Source: Pseudovibrio sp947494035 | GTDB lineage: Bacteria; Pseudomonadota; Alphaproteobacteria; Rhizobiales; Stappiaceae | NCBI GenBank assembly: GCA_947494035.1 | Contig: CANLTN010000023.1 | Span: 5,378-69,377, forward strand | DNA: 64,000 nt | Direction of reading: 5' to 3' | The notes under the pieces: model-generated | What the model was told of the DNA's origin: nothing | What the model saw: the letters and a program-made list of their open reading frames with translations, nothing else | Databases searched by the model: none | Part shown: piece after piece, positions 26,946 to 36,280 of the stretch | Numbering within the stretch: the first letter of the stretch is position 1 | Layout of the letters: every line of letters begins with the position of its first letter | Translations under genes and position numbers: made by a program

Positions 26946-29900
26946 ATGTTCAGAAAGCCGGTTACTCGCACAAATTATCTATGCAGTATGGTTTTGGCCA
27001 TTATTTCTATTGTGGCCGTGACATTGGTGGGAACCTCCGCTCCTGTCAGTGCACAGACTGTGATAAGCGCCCCTCAGAATACTCCTGTCACTCTAGGTGC
27101 AGACGGTACAGTTACGGTCACCGACACCGGCAGCATCACAGTTAATAATCCCGACACCGTTGCCATTGATTCCGGTGGCTTTAACAGTGAGGTCACCCTA
27201 TTTGGCCCGGTCTCAGTAACCAACAATGTACCCGCACCCTCCGTGAATACCATTTTACAAGAGGGAGATGCGTTCAACACTCTCATTGTGCGTCAGGGAG
27301 GAGACATTTCTGCAAGTGATACCACAAATGCTGCGAATGTAAGAGGCGTGTACCAAAACGATCTCACTGCCACCCATACGGTTGATCTGGAAAACGCGCA
27401 AATCACTGTGACTTCCACTAGTGCGACAACCCGTGGAATTGAGCAAATCGGTGGAACGGGCGCCACCTTGGTCCAGTTTGGTTCAAATGGTCGATTATCC
27501 GTTACCGGGCAGACAGGGGCGACCATTGGCGTATTGCAGGTAACTGGCAGCAGTAACGCAACCAGCACCTTTGGAACAGGCACGCGCATAGACGTAGAGA
27601 CGACTGGTCCTCTTGCTGGAACCTTTCAGGCTTCCGTTAGTGGAGATCTGACAACCGTATTTGGGGCTAATTCCCAGATGAATGTCACGAACACGGGTCT
27701 AACTCTCCAAGGATCGACTGCTATCACTCAACTAACAACCTCTGGAATTGCCAGTACAGCCCTCGGGTCGGGTGTCCATATCATCAGTTCTGGAAGCACT
27801 TTCGCACAAGGCGTATTCCAACGATCATTAGACAACAGTTTTATTTTAGGAGAAAACTCCAGCATTACTGCTGAAGCCGAAGGTGTAGGGCGCGGTCTCC
27901 GACAAACCAACTTCTCATCCACGACAAACAGTGCCTTCATCCATTCCAATAGCCGCATAAGCGTTACCGCAGGGACAGATGCCTTTGGCATACAGCAGGA
28001 GACTGATACAGGCACAAACACTATCCAGTCCGGTTCCAATGGGCAAATAAGCATATTCGCGGATACAGAAGCTTTCGGAATAGAACAAACTAATGACACT
28101 GGTGACAGTCATGCCGTGTTTGGATCAGGCACAAAAATAAACGTATTTTCCGCTACGTTTGACGCTTTTGCACTCTCACAAAGGCACACCACCAGTGGTG
28201 ATTTAACGAGTGTATTTGGCACAGGTGCACGAATTACTGTTGGTGGAAACGAGGCGAAATTTATCAATCAACGTACTCCAGACGGATCTGCCAGTACAAA
28301 TATTGGAGCGGGTGCACGGATTAACGTTACAGGTGATGCGGTTGCAATAGCTGTTGATCAAGTTTCAGATGCCAACACATTTATTTTAGGCGAAAATTCC
28401 GTCATTAATGTTGAGGCAGGGAGCATTAGTTTCGGCCTATCACAGGATTCTCTCAACCCAACGGCCACAAACAAAATTATCATAGGCGCTAACAGCCGCA
28501 TAAACGTTTCAGGAGCGGGAGATTCTTTCGGCATTGCTTCCGAGGCAGATGGAGCCTTATCTTCATCCATAATAGTGAACAAGGGAGCCGAGATCAATGC
28601 TTCAGGGGATAGAGGCACCGGCATTGATACCTTCGGAGATAATTTCAATATTCAAAACAACGGCCGGATAACAGCCACCTCAACCAATGCCACCCAGCGC
28701 TCTTATGGCATTCGGACGTCCGGGGAGGGCAACAGCATTGTGAACCACGGCACCGTGTTTGCCGATCTGGCAGAGGACAGCTACGCCCTCCTGATGACTG
28801 GCAATAACAATATGCTGTCACTGCTCACTTACCCTGTCATTCAGGGGCAGATCTCCTTCAGTAATGAAAGCGGCAGCGGGTTCGGGACAGGCAATACCCT
28901 GCTCGTTGGCAGTGGCTTCGACGCGGTGTTTACGGTTGGAGCTAATCCGGACGAGCTTACCGTTTTAGGGCAGGGCCAACCCCTGTTTGTCAACCAGAGC
29001 GGCATCAACCAGTTGCAGGTCATCTCCATGAGCTCGCAAGACCTGTTCAGAACCTCAAGCAGCCGTATGGCCAACGATTTGGTGCGTTTTGTGCATCAGC
29101 ACATCAACACACGCGCCATCCAGAACCGCACGTTCCTCTATCAGGATAACGGGCTGCTTCAGGATTTCTGGTTTGATGCCAGCGGCTTTGGCCAGCACAG
29201 CACCAGCGGGGCCAACTACTCCCACGCACTGGGCGCCTTCACCATCGGCTACGACCGGGCTTTTGAAGACAATGGTCTGGGTGGCATTTATGGCGGCTAC
29301 TCAATAGGTTCTGTCACCACGGAAGCTTCCACATGGGATAACACCCTGCAGGCGGCTTATGCGGGGATCTATTACGACCGCAGTTTTAACCGTATTCTGA
29401 CCGGCCTAAACTTACTGGGCGCCGTAACCTGGGATGATACCAAACGCCGGTATCTCGACAACACGGTTGCGGGCGGAATTGTCACCGGGCGCAACAGCGG
29501 CAACGGCTTTTTGATCTCACCAGAGCTGACTGCCGGATATGAGATGCAGTACCGCGATATTCTGGTCATCCCCTCCATCAGCGGGCGCTACACCTACTTC
29601 CATCAGGACAGTTACAGCGAGGGTGGCCCCCACGGCCTGAGCCTGTCCGACCTAAACCGCCAGCAGATCAACATCCGGCTAGAAGTGGCAGGTGTGGGCT
29701 TTAACACATTCAACCAGATGAGCGATCGCTGGAACACTGCCCTGCGCGGTGGTCTGGATATCTACGCCAACTGGGGCGACGATGTTGATGCCGCGATTGG
29801 CCCCACACCTATCCCGTATCTTCAAGATGACAACGATGCCGGTGTGCGCCCCTTCATCGGGGCAGACGTTGAGTTCAGCCTCAACGAGCGCGCCAAACTC

Positions 29901-29981
29901 GACTTCGGCGCAGAAGGTGCCTACGACACAATCAATGCCGTCTTCGGCAGCATCAACGCTGGCTTCTCGGTCTTGTTCTAG
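26946..29981 (+). CDS. Autotransporter with a repeat-rich passenger and C-terminal barrel
   Basis: About 1011 residues from ATG 26946 (AGGTGG upstream; a GTG 39 bp earlier is less likely). Signal peptide with VLAIISIVAVTLVGTSAPVSAQ. The passenger (about 40-700) consists of roughly a dozen imperfect units of about 35-45 residues built around [GA].[GNS][ST].I.V, spaced by aromatic/Gln positions (GIQQ, GIEQ, ALSQ, GLSQ), typical of a beta-solenoid. The C-terminal ~280 residues form the autotransporter beta-barrel (LQDFWFDASGFGQHS, GYDRAFEDNGLGGIYGGYSIG), ending SVLF. Likely a surface adhesin or biofilm protein; partner unknown. The stop codon coincides with the end of an IS remnant. Confidence 0.88.
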   Translation: MFRKPVTRTNYLCSMVLAIISIVAVTLVGTSAPVSAQTVISAPQNTPVTLGADGTVTVTDTGSITVNNPDTVAIDSGGFNSEVTLFGPVSVTNNVPAPSVNTILQEGDAFNTLIVRQGGDISASDTTNAANVRGVYQNDLTATHTVDLENAQITVTSTSATTRGIEQIGGTGATLVQFGSNGRLSVTGQTGATIGVLQVTGSSNATSTFGTGTRIDVETTGPLAGTFQASVSGDLTTVFGANSQMNVTNTGLTLQGSTAITQLTTSGIASTALGSGVHIISSGSTFAQGVFQRSLDNSFILGENSSITAEAEGVGRGLRQTNFSSTTNSAFIHSNSRISVTAGTDAFGIQQETDTGTNTIQSGSNGQISIFADTEAFGIEQTNDTGDSHAVFGSGTKINVFSATFDAFALSQRHTTSGDLTSVFGTGARITVGGNEAKFINQRTPDGSASTNIGAGARINVTGDAVAIAVDQVSDANTFILGENSVINVEAGSISFGLSQDSLNPTATNKIIIGANSRINVSGAGDSFGIASEADGALSSSIIVNKGAEINASGDRGTGIDTFGDNFNIQNNGRITATSTNATQRSYGIRTSGEGNSIVNHGTVFADLAEDSYALLMTGNNNMLSLLTYPVIQGQISFSNESGSGFGTGNTLLVGSGFDAVFTVGANPDELTVLGQGQPLFVNQSGINQLQVISMSSQDLFRTSSSRMANDLVRFVHQHINTRAIQNRTFLYQDNGLLQDFWFDASGFGQHSTSGANYSHALGAFTIGYDRAFEDNGLGGIYGGYSIGSVTTEASTWDNTLQAAYAGIYYDRSFNRILTGLNLLGAVTWDDTKRRYLDNTVAGGIVTGRNSGNGFLISPELTAGYEMQYRDILVIPSISGRYTYFHQDSYSEGGPHGLSLSDLNRQQINIRLEVAGVGFNTFNQMSDRWNTALRGGLDIYANWGDDVDAAIGPTPIPYLQDDNDAGVRPFIGADVEFSLNERAKLDFGAEGAYDTINAVFGSINAGFSVLF

Positions 29982-30085
29982 GGCGCAGACTCATAACCAG
30001 GAGCAAATAGCCGGCACCAGACAGGGTCCGGAAAGGAAGTTTCTGGCATTGCGATCATATCTGATTGCGATCCTGCAAAACTGTA
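29981..30085 (-). mobile_element. Remnant of an IS5-family element, inverted relative to the first
   Basis: From 29981 rightward the sequence tracks the reverse complement of the 3' end of the IS at 25881-26719 (GGGcgCAGACTCAtAACCAG..., then AATAGCC, ACCAGACAG, GATCATATCTG, TTGCGATCCTGC) with scattered mismatches and one deletion between two CCTGC copies. Similarity ends near 30085. Its encoded peptide still reads DMIAMPETSFP against DMIATPETSCP in the intact copy. 30086-30244 holds nothing I recognise. Confidence 0.75.
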
Positions 30086-30244
30086 AGGTTCACCCATCAT
30101 GCAGACTGCAGCTCTCAATACTGCTTCGATGTTTATCAACGGATCTTGAAGAAACACAACACCACCCTTTCCATGAGCACCAAGGGCAACTGACCCCATC
30201 TGAAGCTTTCTGCAACCGATGCCTCAAAGATGCATCAGAGCCCT

Positions 30245-30676
30245 CTACATATTATGGCGTTGGTAGGTTATTCCGTTGGCTACTTGGAGTTCGCGGACGT
30301 AGCGGATGATGGAGGCGACCTCGTTTGGGGTGACTTGGGGCTGCTTGGGCATGTCTCCGAAAGGCCAGTGGTGGCGTGGAACGCCTTGTTTTGCGGCGCG
30401 GTAGAAGGCAGCGTCGTCATGATGGCCAGGGTTGTAGACATTGTGCACCAATGGCGGACCGCTGTTGGTTCCGCTGGCGTTTATCCCATGGCAAGCTGCG
30501 CAGTTCTCGTTGAATACGATTTCTCCTGCGCGCGCATCACTTGAAAACGAAGGCACTTTGACCGCCACAGCTTGAGCACCTTCGTCGTTCTGAAAGGCCT
30601 TGAAGATCAAGGCACCTACCCCGAGCCCGAAAAAACCCATCACAAAAAATTTCGGTAAGTTCTCAGCAATTTTCAC
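30245..30676 (-). CDS. Small class I c-type cytochrome, membrane-anchored
   Basis: 143 residues. An uncleaved or cleaved N-terminal hydrophobic segment (about 9-26) targets it to the periplasm. CAACH at 59-63 binds haem c; Met109 in PFGDMP is the likely axial ligand. His-rich stretches (GHHDDAAF, RHHWPFGD) surround the haem pocket. It is the last gene of the - strand group after the beta-propeller gene, and probably accepts electrons from periplasmic oxidation chemistry in this locus. Confidence 0.88.
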   Translation of the reverse strand: MKIAENLPKFFVMGFFGLGVGALIFKAFQNDEGAQAVAVKVPSFSSDARAGEIVFNENCAACHGINASGTNSGPPLVHNVYNPGHHDDAAFYRAAKQGVPRHHWPFGDMPKQPQVTPNEVASIIRYVRELQVANGITYQRHNM

Positions 30677-30763
30677 TTTACTACTCCGGTCTTAAAACGC
30701 GTCCCATTATCTGTGACGCGCTTGCGAGATCATTTGTTCCAATAATTTGGCAAGGTTGTGCAG

Positions 30764-31828
30764 TTACGGCAGACTGACCATTTGATGACCTTCACCCTCG
30801 ATGGCAATTTGCTTTGAAACGCTCAGATCGTTGACGTCGACAGCCCAGACAACTGAATCCGCTCGTGAAGAAACCAGTGCGCTTCCGGTGCCCTGAACCA
30901 TTGTGAGATGATAGGGCGCTGGGGAGAGCGTCTTTGACGATACCTCACCGGACTCCAGATCAATTGATGACAATCTGTCTTCATCGGTGACTGTTACAAG
31001 CATCTGCTCTCTGTCCGGAGTCAGACCGAGGCCGTGGATCTCGCCACCCACGTAGAATGTGCGTTGGATGTTCCCCGTCTTAAGGCTCAGCTCGATAACC
31101 TGTCCTTCGCTGGCATCAGCTACGTATAGCAGGCCGGAAGGAAGATCAGTAATCATATGCTCAGGAGATGAGCCAGCAAGCAGGTTTCGTCTGACGATGC
31201 CTCGTTGCAAGTCTACTTCACTGACAGTTCCGTTTCCAGCGTTGGAGACATAGACCACATCAGAGCCTTCACCAAAGGCCAGATAGTTTGGGTTGTCGCC
31301 GGTTGGAATGAAGCCTTCAACTTGAAAGTTGGAGAGGTTGACGATGGAGATACCGGTCCCCAGTAAATGTGTCGCAACGGCAAAGCGTTCATCTGGCGTG
31401 ACAGCCACGTGGTGGACCGGTCCCGGCACTTCAATTTTACGCAGGACTTCCCCCGTATCACTCTTGATCAATGTAAGCAGGCTTTTGCTTTCTGTGGTCC
31501 CGCTCATTGATTTTTGGTTGGAGGACGGATGGTGCGCTGCATGGTCCTCTGCGGACACGCCAGCAGGCTTGCTCATCTGTGCCATGTCATCGCTCATCTC
31601 TGAGATACTTCCAGCAACAAGCAATTGCTTCTTCGGGGCCAAGGCCAGACCGTGGACAGCTTCAGTCCCTTCAAAGCGATTGACGACAGATCCGCTTTTG
31701 AAATCAACCAATGACACCGTGTTCGCGCTACCTTCGGGTACATAGATTGTTTGTGCAGCAGAAATTTCGACAGTGGACATCAACGTTGTGGTGGCCACGA
31801 GCAAATGAAAGATAGCGTTGTTTTTCAT
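30764..31828 (-). CDS. Periplasmic YVTN/YncE-type beta-propeller
   Basis: 354 residues with a signal peptide ending ISAAQ. Repeated blades such as YVPEGSANTVSLVDFKSG, VYVSNAGNGTVSEVDL, LLYVADASEGQVIEL and ERFAVATHLLGTGISIVNL identify the YVTN seven-bladed propeller. Unusually a ~40-residue insertion (residues 75-115: SISEMSDDMAQMSK...EDHAAHHPSSNQKSMSG) is rich in Met, His and Asp, resembling metal-binding loops of copper proteins. It lies between ScsB-like and cytochrome genes on the same strand. Confidence 0.85.
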   Translation of the reverse strand: MKNNAIFHLLVATTTLMSTVEISAAQTIYVPEGSANTVSLVDFKSGSVVNRFEGTEAVHGLALAPKKQLLVAGSISEMSDDMAQMSKPAGVSAEDHAAHHPSSNQKSMSGTTESKSLLTLIKSDTGEVLRKIEVPGPVHHVAVTPDERFAVATHLLGTGISIVNLSNFQVEGFIPTGDNPNYLAFGEGSDVVYVSNAGNGTVSEVDLQRGIVRRNLLAGSSPEHMITDLPSGLLYVADASEGQVIELSLKTGNIQRTFYVGGEIHGLGLTPDREQMLVTVTDEDRLSSIDLESGEVSSKTLSPAPYHLTMVQGTGSALVSSRADSVVWAVDVNDLSVSKQIAIEGEGHQMVSLP

Positions 31829-31912
31829 GGTGTTCTCTTTGATTTCCTAAGCTTGCGGACATTCAAGCCGGAACAATTGAAACCACAAAAGAATAAGGAC
31901 ATCACGAGCTGG

Positions 31913-31951
31913 TTTGTATCGGCAGGTAGCATTAGTCTTCATTGATACAAA
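31913..31951. promoter_or_regulatory. Inverted repeat TTTGTATC / GATACAAA upstream of the propeller gene
   Basis: TTTGTATC (31913-31920) and GATACAAA (31944-31951), 23-nt spacing, about 85-120 bp upstream of the propeller start. The GATACA core recurs in the divergent promoter at 34280-34297 and upstream of the response regulator (48082-48089). Confidence 0.4.
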
Positions 31952-32020
31952 CGGCGACAAATCTCCGAAATTCAATTGATTGCAGGATGAGCTCATAGGT
32001 ATTTTCCCAAAGCCGGATCA

Positions 32021-34141
32021 TTACTCAGCTGGCGGAATCTCTGAAACGGGTTTTCCTTTAGCAGCAGCAAGAGCCTCCATCACCTCTGCAGTGGTCAGTA
32101 GTTCGGGCAGAACAATTCCCTCTTGTGCAGCGGGCCCATAGACTGCGTTGAATGGAATTCCAAATCGGTGATGGCGGGACAGATAACGTGAGATCTTTTC
32201 GTCTGGTCTTGTCCAGTCGGCGCGCATAGCCGTCACATTATCTGCGGTAAGAGCCGAGCGAACTGGTTCACGATCCAGCACCAGAACTTTATTTGCTTTA
32301 CAGGTCAGACACCAATCCGCAGTCACATCCACGAAGACGACCTGTCCTTGTGAGATCAGCGGTGCAATGTTGCTGCGATCAAACTCCACCCAATCCAGCA
32401 GTGATTGCTCTTGCAGCTGATCCTCTCGAGCCTGGGAAAGCGCCACAGGCACTGCCAACAACAGACCTGCCAAGACGCCGCTACCCAGAAAGCGTAGCCG
32501 TGCGGAGCCATGCCTCATGGACAGAACGGCAACCAATGCGAGGGCAAGTGTCAGAACCGTTAGGGATACTGTGAGACCCGCAACTCCGGTCAGGACCCAG
32601 AGCAACCAAAGAATGGTGCCGCTCAACATGAAGCCAAGAAAGACCTTCAGGAAAATCATCCAGCGACCGGGTTTGGGCAAGAATTTTACCAGTCCAGGTA
32701 CAGCCGCGACGATCAGATAAGGCGCCGCTAAACCCAGTCCCAAGCTCGTAAACACAACGAAGATATCAATGGCCCTACCGGCTAGAGCAAATGCAATCGC
32801 TGTTCCCAGAAGTGGTGCGGAACAAGGGGTCGCCAGAACTGCACCAAACAGCCCAGTGAAGAAGTCACCCCGATATCCCTGTCCCGCTTCTTTGTTGGAA
32901 AGCCAGGTCTGCAAGGAGGGTGGGAGCAGGATTTCAAACGCGCCGAACAGATTGCCAGAAAAGATGATCAGAACACCGGTCATCCCTGCAAGGAAAACTG
33001 GGTTTTGAAATTGCAGTCCCCAGCCAACAGCGATGCCCATGCGTTGTAGGGCAAAGAGCGCGAGAGCAAGTCCCCAAACAAAAACCATTACGCCGATTGC
33101 AGATGCGAGAAAACCACCGCGTACTGCCGCGGTATTTTGGCCGTTAAACTTGAGCGCAGAGGTCAGTTTGATTGATAGAACCGGCAGTACACACGGCATG
33201 ACATTTAAGATCAAACCACCAAGGAAGGCGATGACCACGATCCAGACCATTTCATCAACGCCGGGGACAACTGCATCGATACTAAAAGGCGGGGCCAATG
33301 CGGTGGTGACCAGATCAGGTTGCACAGTAGATGCACGGTCAGGACCATCCGTGATAGTTACGGAAGGCACCTCAAATGTTGCTTCGTTGAAGGATAGAAT
33401 GGGAAAGCGTGCCCATATTCTAGAATCGGCTTCACTTAGGCGAATATCGGGCTTACCAAGTGCTGTTCCCGCACCCAACTCAGGGAATACGTCTGGTTGT
33501 TTCAGCGTGTTTGTTGCGGCCAGATCGACAATGAATTTGGTACGGTCTTCATCGATGAATGCACGCGCTGTTTCTACTCCGGCTTGATCTCCTTCAAGTG
33601 GTATCTTCTTCGCAAACTTTGCAATCAAATCACCAGATGCCCGATCAATCTCTGAGCCCTTGGGAAGTGTCAGGGACAGATCGAGAGTTTGAGGAACACA
33701 GATATCCGAGCAAACCAGGACTGACATTCTGGCGGCTAAAACCACAGCCTCGCCTGGATTGTCCAAGTGGACTTGAAGTGGGAAAACGACCTCGCCCTGA
33801 TACCCGAAATTCTCAATCCCGAATGCTGTAAAGCGGGTGGGCGCTGGCCACTCAAACTGCACATTTGCGACGTTTTGCGAGGCTGACCAATCAACCTGTG
33901 GCGGGATGCCGACCTCGCCAGGTGAGCGCCAATAGGTTTTCCATCCGTCATCAAGCTCTAGCTGAATGCCGGCGGAGAGTACCGCGGTGTCTTTTGGCAC
34001 ACCATTTTGAACAGTAAGAAGCCTCGCTTTGATCGCCGGTTTACTTACAATCTCTGAGGTGGCAGCAAGAGCACTATGCGAGAAAAGAGTAGCGAGACTT
34101 ACAACTACGCAAGCTTTTAACAGCTTCTTGAACATCAACAT
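32021..34141 (-). CDS. ScsB/DsbD-like protein-disulfide reductase
   Basis: About 707 residues. It moves reducing power from cytosolic thioredoxin across the inner membrane to periplasmic partners. Signal peptide (MFKKLLKACVVVSLATLFSHSALAA), N-terminal periplasmic domain with a CSDICVP motif, a DsbD transmembrane core of about eight helices (VMPCVLPVLSIK, FGAVLATPCSAPLLGTA; both intramembrane Cys in CVLP and PCSAP contexts), then a thioredoxin-like end with DWCLTCK. The N-terminal layout is that of ScsB (suppressor of copper sensitivity) rather than classic DsbD. Start at 34141 or 34135. A ScsC-like partner lies at 39879-40613. Confidence 0.88.
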   Translation of the reverse strand: MLMFKKLLKACVVVSLATLFSHSALAATSEIVSKPAIKARLLTVQNGVPKDTAVLSAGIQLELDDGWKTYWRSPGEVGIPPQVDWSASQNVANVQFEWPAPTRFTAFGIENFGYQGEVVFPLQVHLDNPGEAVVLAARMSVLVCSDICVPQTLDLSLTLPKGSEIDRASGDLIAKFAKKIPLEGDQAGVETARAFIDEDRTKFIVDLAATNTLKQPDVFPELGAGTALGKPDIRLSEADSRIWARFPILSFNEATFEVPSVTITDGPDRASTVQPDLVTTALAPPFSIDAVVPGVDEMVWIVVIAFLGGLILNVMPCVLPVLSIKLTSALKFNGQNTAAVRGGFLASAIGVMVFVWGLALALFALQRMGIAVGWGLQFQNPVFLAGMTGVLIIFSGNLFGAFEILLPPSLQTWLSNKEAGQGYRGDFFTGLFGAVLATPCSAPLLGTAIAFALAGRAIDIFVVFTSLGLGLAAPYLIVAAVPGLVKFLPKPGRWMIFLKVFLGFMLSGTILWLLWVLTGVAGLTVSLTVLTLALALVAVLSMRHGSARLRFLGSGVLAGLLLAVPVALSQAREDQLQEQSLLDWVEFDRSNIAPLISQGQVVFVDVTADWCLTCKANKVLVLDREPVRSALTADNVTAMRADWTRPDEKISRYLSRHHRFGIPFNAVYGPAAQEGIVLPELLTTAEVMEALAAAKGKPVSEIPPAE

Positions 34142-34279
34142 TCTTAGAATCCAAAAGAGCATCACCTGCGAATACTATGGCAGAATGATCATGTTTTCGA
34201 AGTTGACTGAGGGGTGCAGCCTTGACTTCACGAAGAGAATTGTAAAATCAATACAACTAACTAGGGCACATGGGTCAAG

Positions 34280-34297
34280 GATACATTTCGATACATT
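34280..34297. promoter_or_regulatory. Tandem GATACATT repeat in the divergent promoter region
   Basis: GATACATT at 34280-34287 and 34290-34297, period 10 bp, in the 34142-34392 region between the ScsB-like operon and the + strand operon. Direct repeats with one-turn spacing are the usual format of OmpR-family operators, and an OmpR-type regulator is encoded at 47306-48028. Confidence 0.45.
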
Positions 34298-34392
34298 GTC
34301 CTAGTGCATTTTAATATTGTTTAATGCTAATCTTATGCTTACTGGGAACATGCCGTCTCATGGGAGCGGTAAATGGGGTATCTGGAGACAAC

Positions 34393-34737
34393 ATGAGGCA
34401 CGGGCTGTTAGCATACGTTTCTAGATTTGTTGTCTCCCTCGCGTTTCTGGCACTTCTTGTTGCAGGTGGTACTTACGATCACCCATTTGGAAATCAAACA
34501 GATCACGTTCATCACGGCGAAAGTTCACAGGATACTCCTCATTCCCATCCAGAACTCCAACGCTTCTCAGCCATTGATATAGAGGCCGTACACTGCGGAG
34601 CTAATCTCCTCGCATTAACGAGTGAAATCGGGATAGAAATTCCTCCGGACGATGAGTCTCTCCACTATTTTTCTTCACAAAACAGGCTCTCAAAAGTCAA
34701 TGCCGTGGACCCTCCACCTCCACGCTCCTTTTCTTAG
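34393..34737 (+). CDS. Small His-rich membrane-anchored or exported protein
   Basis: 114 residues from ATG 34393 (TGGAGA upstream; longer starts at 34324 or 34360 are possible). One hydrophobic segment (RFVVSLAFLALLVAGG) is followed by an exposed His-rich stretch TYDHPFGNQTDHVHHGESSQDTPHSHPE, a plausible metal-binding site. No family recognised. First gene of the + strand operon. Confidence 0.6.
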   Translation: MRHGLLAYVSRFVVSLAFLALLVAGGTYDHPFGNQTDHVHHGESSQDTPHSHPELQRFSAIDIEAVHCGANLLALTSEIGIEIPPDDESLHYFSSQNRLSKVNAVDPPPPRSFS

Positions 34738-34791
34738 TCGTTCTTAGGGCAACTATGCCCTTTCAAAAAACTGGGATTGGGAGTGAACTAA

Positions 34792-35379
34792 ATGAAGTTA
34801 TTGGTGACTATTGCGTCTAGTGCATTGGTTGTATCGAGCGTCGCAGGTGCGATAGCTCATAGCGGAGCAACAGGCGTCGTAAAAGAGCGCATGGTGGCGA
34901 TGGGTGCCATGGGAAAAGCCATGAAGTCACTTGCAGGGATGATGCGTGGTGATAGCACGTATGATGCGGAAACGGTCCGCAACAGCGTAGCAGTGCTGCA
35001 ATCTCATTCTGGTGAGGCACTGACAGCGCTTTTCCCCAAAGGCAGCATCAGTGGGCCTTCAGAAGCCTTGCCCGCAATCTGGTCAAATTGGCAAGAATTT
35101 GAAGATCTTTCTGAGAAGCTAGGGCTTTACGCAACAGCATTGGGCCGTGCCTCTGACAAGGAGCTACAGCAGCCAGCTTCTGGTTCCGGCATGAATGCAC
35201 AAATTATGATGGGCAATGGCGGAATGATGGGCCAAGGGATGATAAGTCAGGGCATGATGGGAACCCAGTCCATGGAACCTGATCCTGATAGGCTCGCTCA
35301 AATGCCCATGCAAGCTTTGTTCAACATGACGGCTCAAACCTGCTCTGTGTGCCATACCAAATTCCGCGTTGAGAAGTGA
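34792..35379 (+). CDS. Class II (c'/c556-like) cytochrome with Met-rich insertion
   Basis: 195 residues. Signal peptide (MKLLVTIASSALVVSSVAGAIA), four-helix cytochrome c' domain, and CSVCH (184-188) near the C terminus as in class II cytochromes. Between helices 3 and 4 a loop at 134-161 has nine Met in 28 residues (IMMGNGGMMGQGM, QGMMGTQSM), resembling copper-binding Met motifs of CueO, CopA or PcoA. SD GGGAGTG lies upstream. It ends 6 bp before the next cytochrome gene. Confidence 0.88.
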   Translation: MKLLVTIASSALVVSSVAGAIAHSGATGVVKERMVAMGAMGKAMKSLAGMMRGDSTYDAETVRNSVAVLQSHSGEALTALFPKGSISGPSEALPAIWSNWQEFEDLSEKLGLYATALGRASDKELQQPASGSGMNAQIMMGNGGMMGQGMISQGMMGTQSMEPDPDRLAQMPMQALFNMTAQTCSVCHTKFRVEK

Positions 35380-35385
35380 TAGAAG

Positions 35386-36276
35386 ATGCGTATTTGGCTT
35401 CTGGGTGCGATGCCCTCTCTTGCGTTAGCTGGAGCGGGCTTTGCGGCGTTGGTTTATTGGCCCATTGGGTTAGAGCCCAAATTATCTGCAATCGAGGGTG
35501 ATGTTCAAAAAGGCGCCTATCTGGCCAGAATGTCAGGTTGCATTGTCTGTCATACAGATACGAAGAATGGTGGCAAGCCGTTAGCGGGAGGAACTGAGCT
35601 GCCAACAGATTTTGGTCGTTTTTACTCTCCCAATTTGACAACAGATGCCAAAGCGGGAATCGGATCATGGTCTATCGAGGAATTTGCAAAGGCTGTGCGA
35701 CAAGGCATATCGCCTGAGGGCGAACCTTACTATCCATCCTTCCCCTACATGTTCTACTCGGGGTTTTCTGATCAGGATATCGCTGATCTGTGGGCGGCAT
35801 TTCAAACAGTCCCGGCAGTGTCTGAGCCATCAAGACCACATGACATGATGCCCCCTTTCAACTTCAGGGCAGGTTTAAAGCTTTGGCGAGGTCTCTACTT
35901 CAAACCAGAGGGTTTTGTCTCGGAGCCAGCCAAGAGTGCGGCATGGAATCGAGGCAAATATATCGTCGAGGGGCCAGCTCACTGTGGCGCATGTCATACG
36001 CCCCGCAATGTACTGGGCGCACGAAAAACAGAGTTTGCCTTGAGCGGTGCAGATCAACTGCCCGGTGGTGGCAGCGCACCTGCAATCACAAGCGACAAGC
36101 TGAAGGCAAATGGCTGGACTGTAAGTTCGCTCAAGTACGCATTGCAGACCGGATTGATGCCTGATGGCGACGTTTTTGGCGGCTCAATGGGCAAAGTAGT
36201 TCGCAATGAGACCGCTTTTCTCACGGAACAAGACCGTGAGGCTATAGCAATTTATTTGCTGGAAGGAAGCAACTAA
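35386..36276 (+). CDS. Dihaem c-type cytochrome
   Basis: 296 residues with an N-terminal hydrophobic anchor (LGAMPSLALAGAGFAALVYW). Haem sites CIVCH (52-56) and CGACH (200-204), with GRFYSPNLTTD and the NFRAGLKLWRGLYF segment typical of the cytochrome subunits of membrane alcohol/aldehyde dehydrogenases. No dehydrogenase lies nearby; the direct neighbour is a multicopper oxidase starting 4 bp downstream, so this cytochrome may exchange electrons with it. Confidence 0.9.
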   Translation: MRIWLLGAMPSLALAGAGFAALVYWPIGLEPKLSAIEGDVQKGAYLARMSGCIVCHTDTKNGGKPLAGGTELPTDFGRFYSPNLTTDAKAGIGSWSIEEFAKAVRQGISPEGEPYYPSFPYMFYSGFSDQDIADLWAAFQTVPAVSEPSRPHDMMPPFNFRAGLKLWRGLYFKPEGFVSEPAKSAAWNRGKYIVEGPAHCGACHTPRNVLGARKTEFALSGADQLPGGGSAPAITSDKLKANGWTVSSLKYALQTGLMPDGDVFGGSMGKVVRNETAFLTEQDREAIAIYLLEGSN

Positions 36277-36280
36277 GAAA

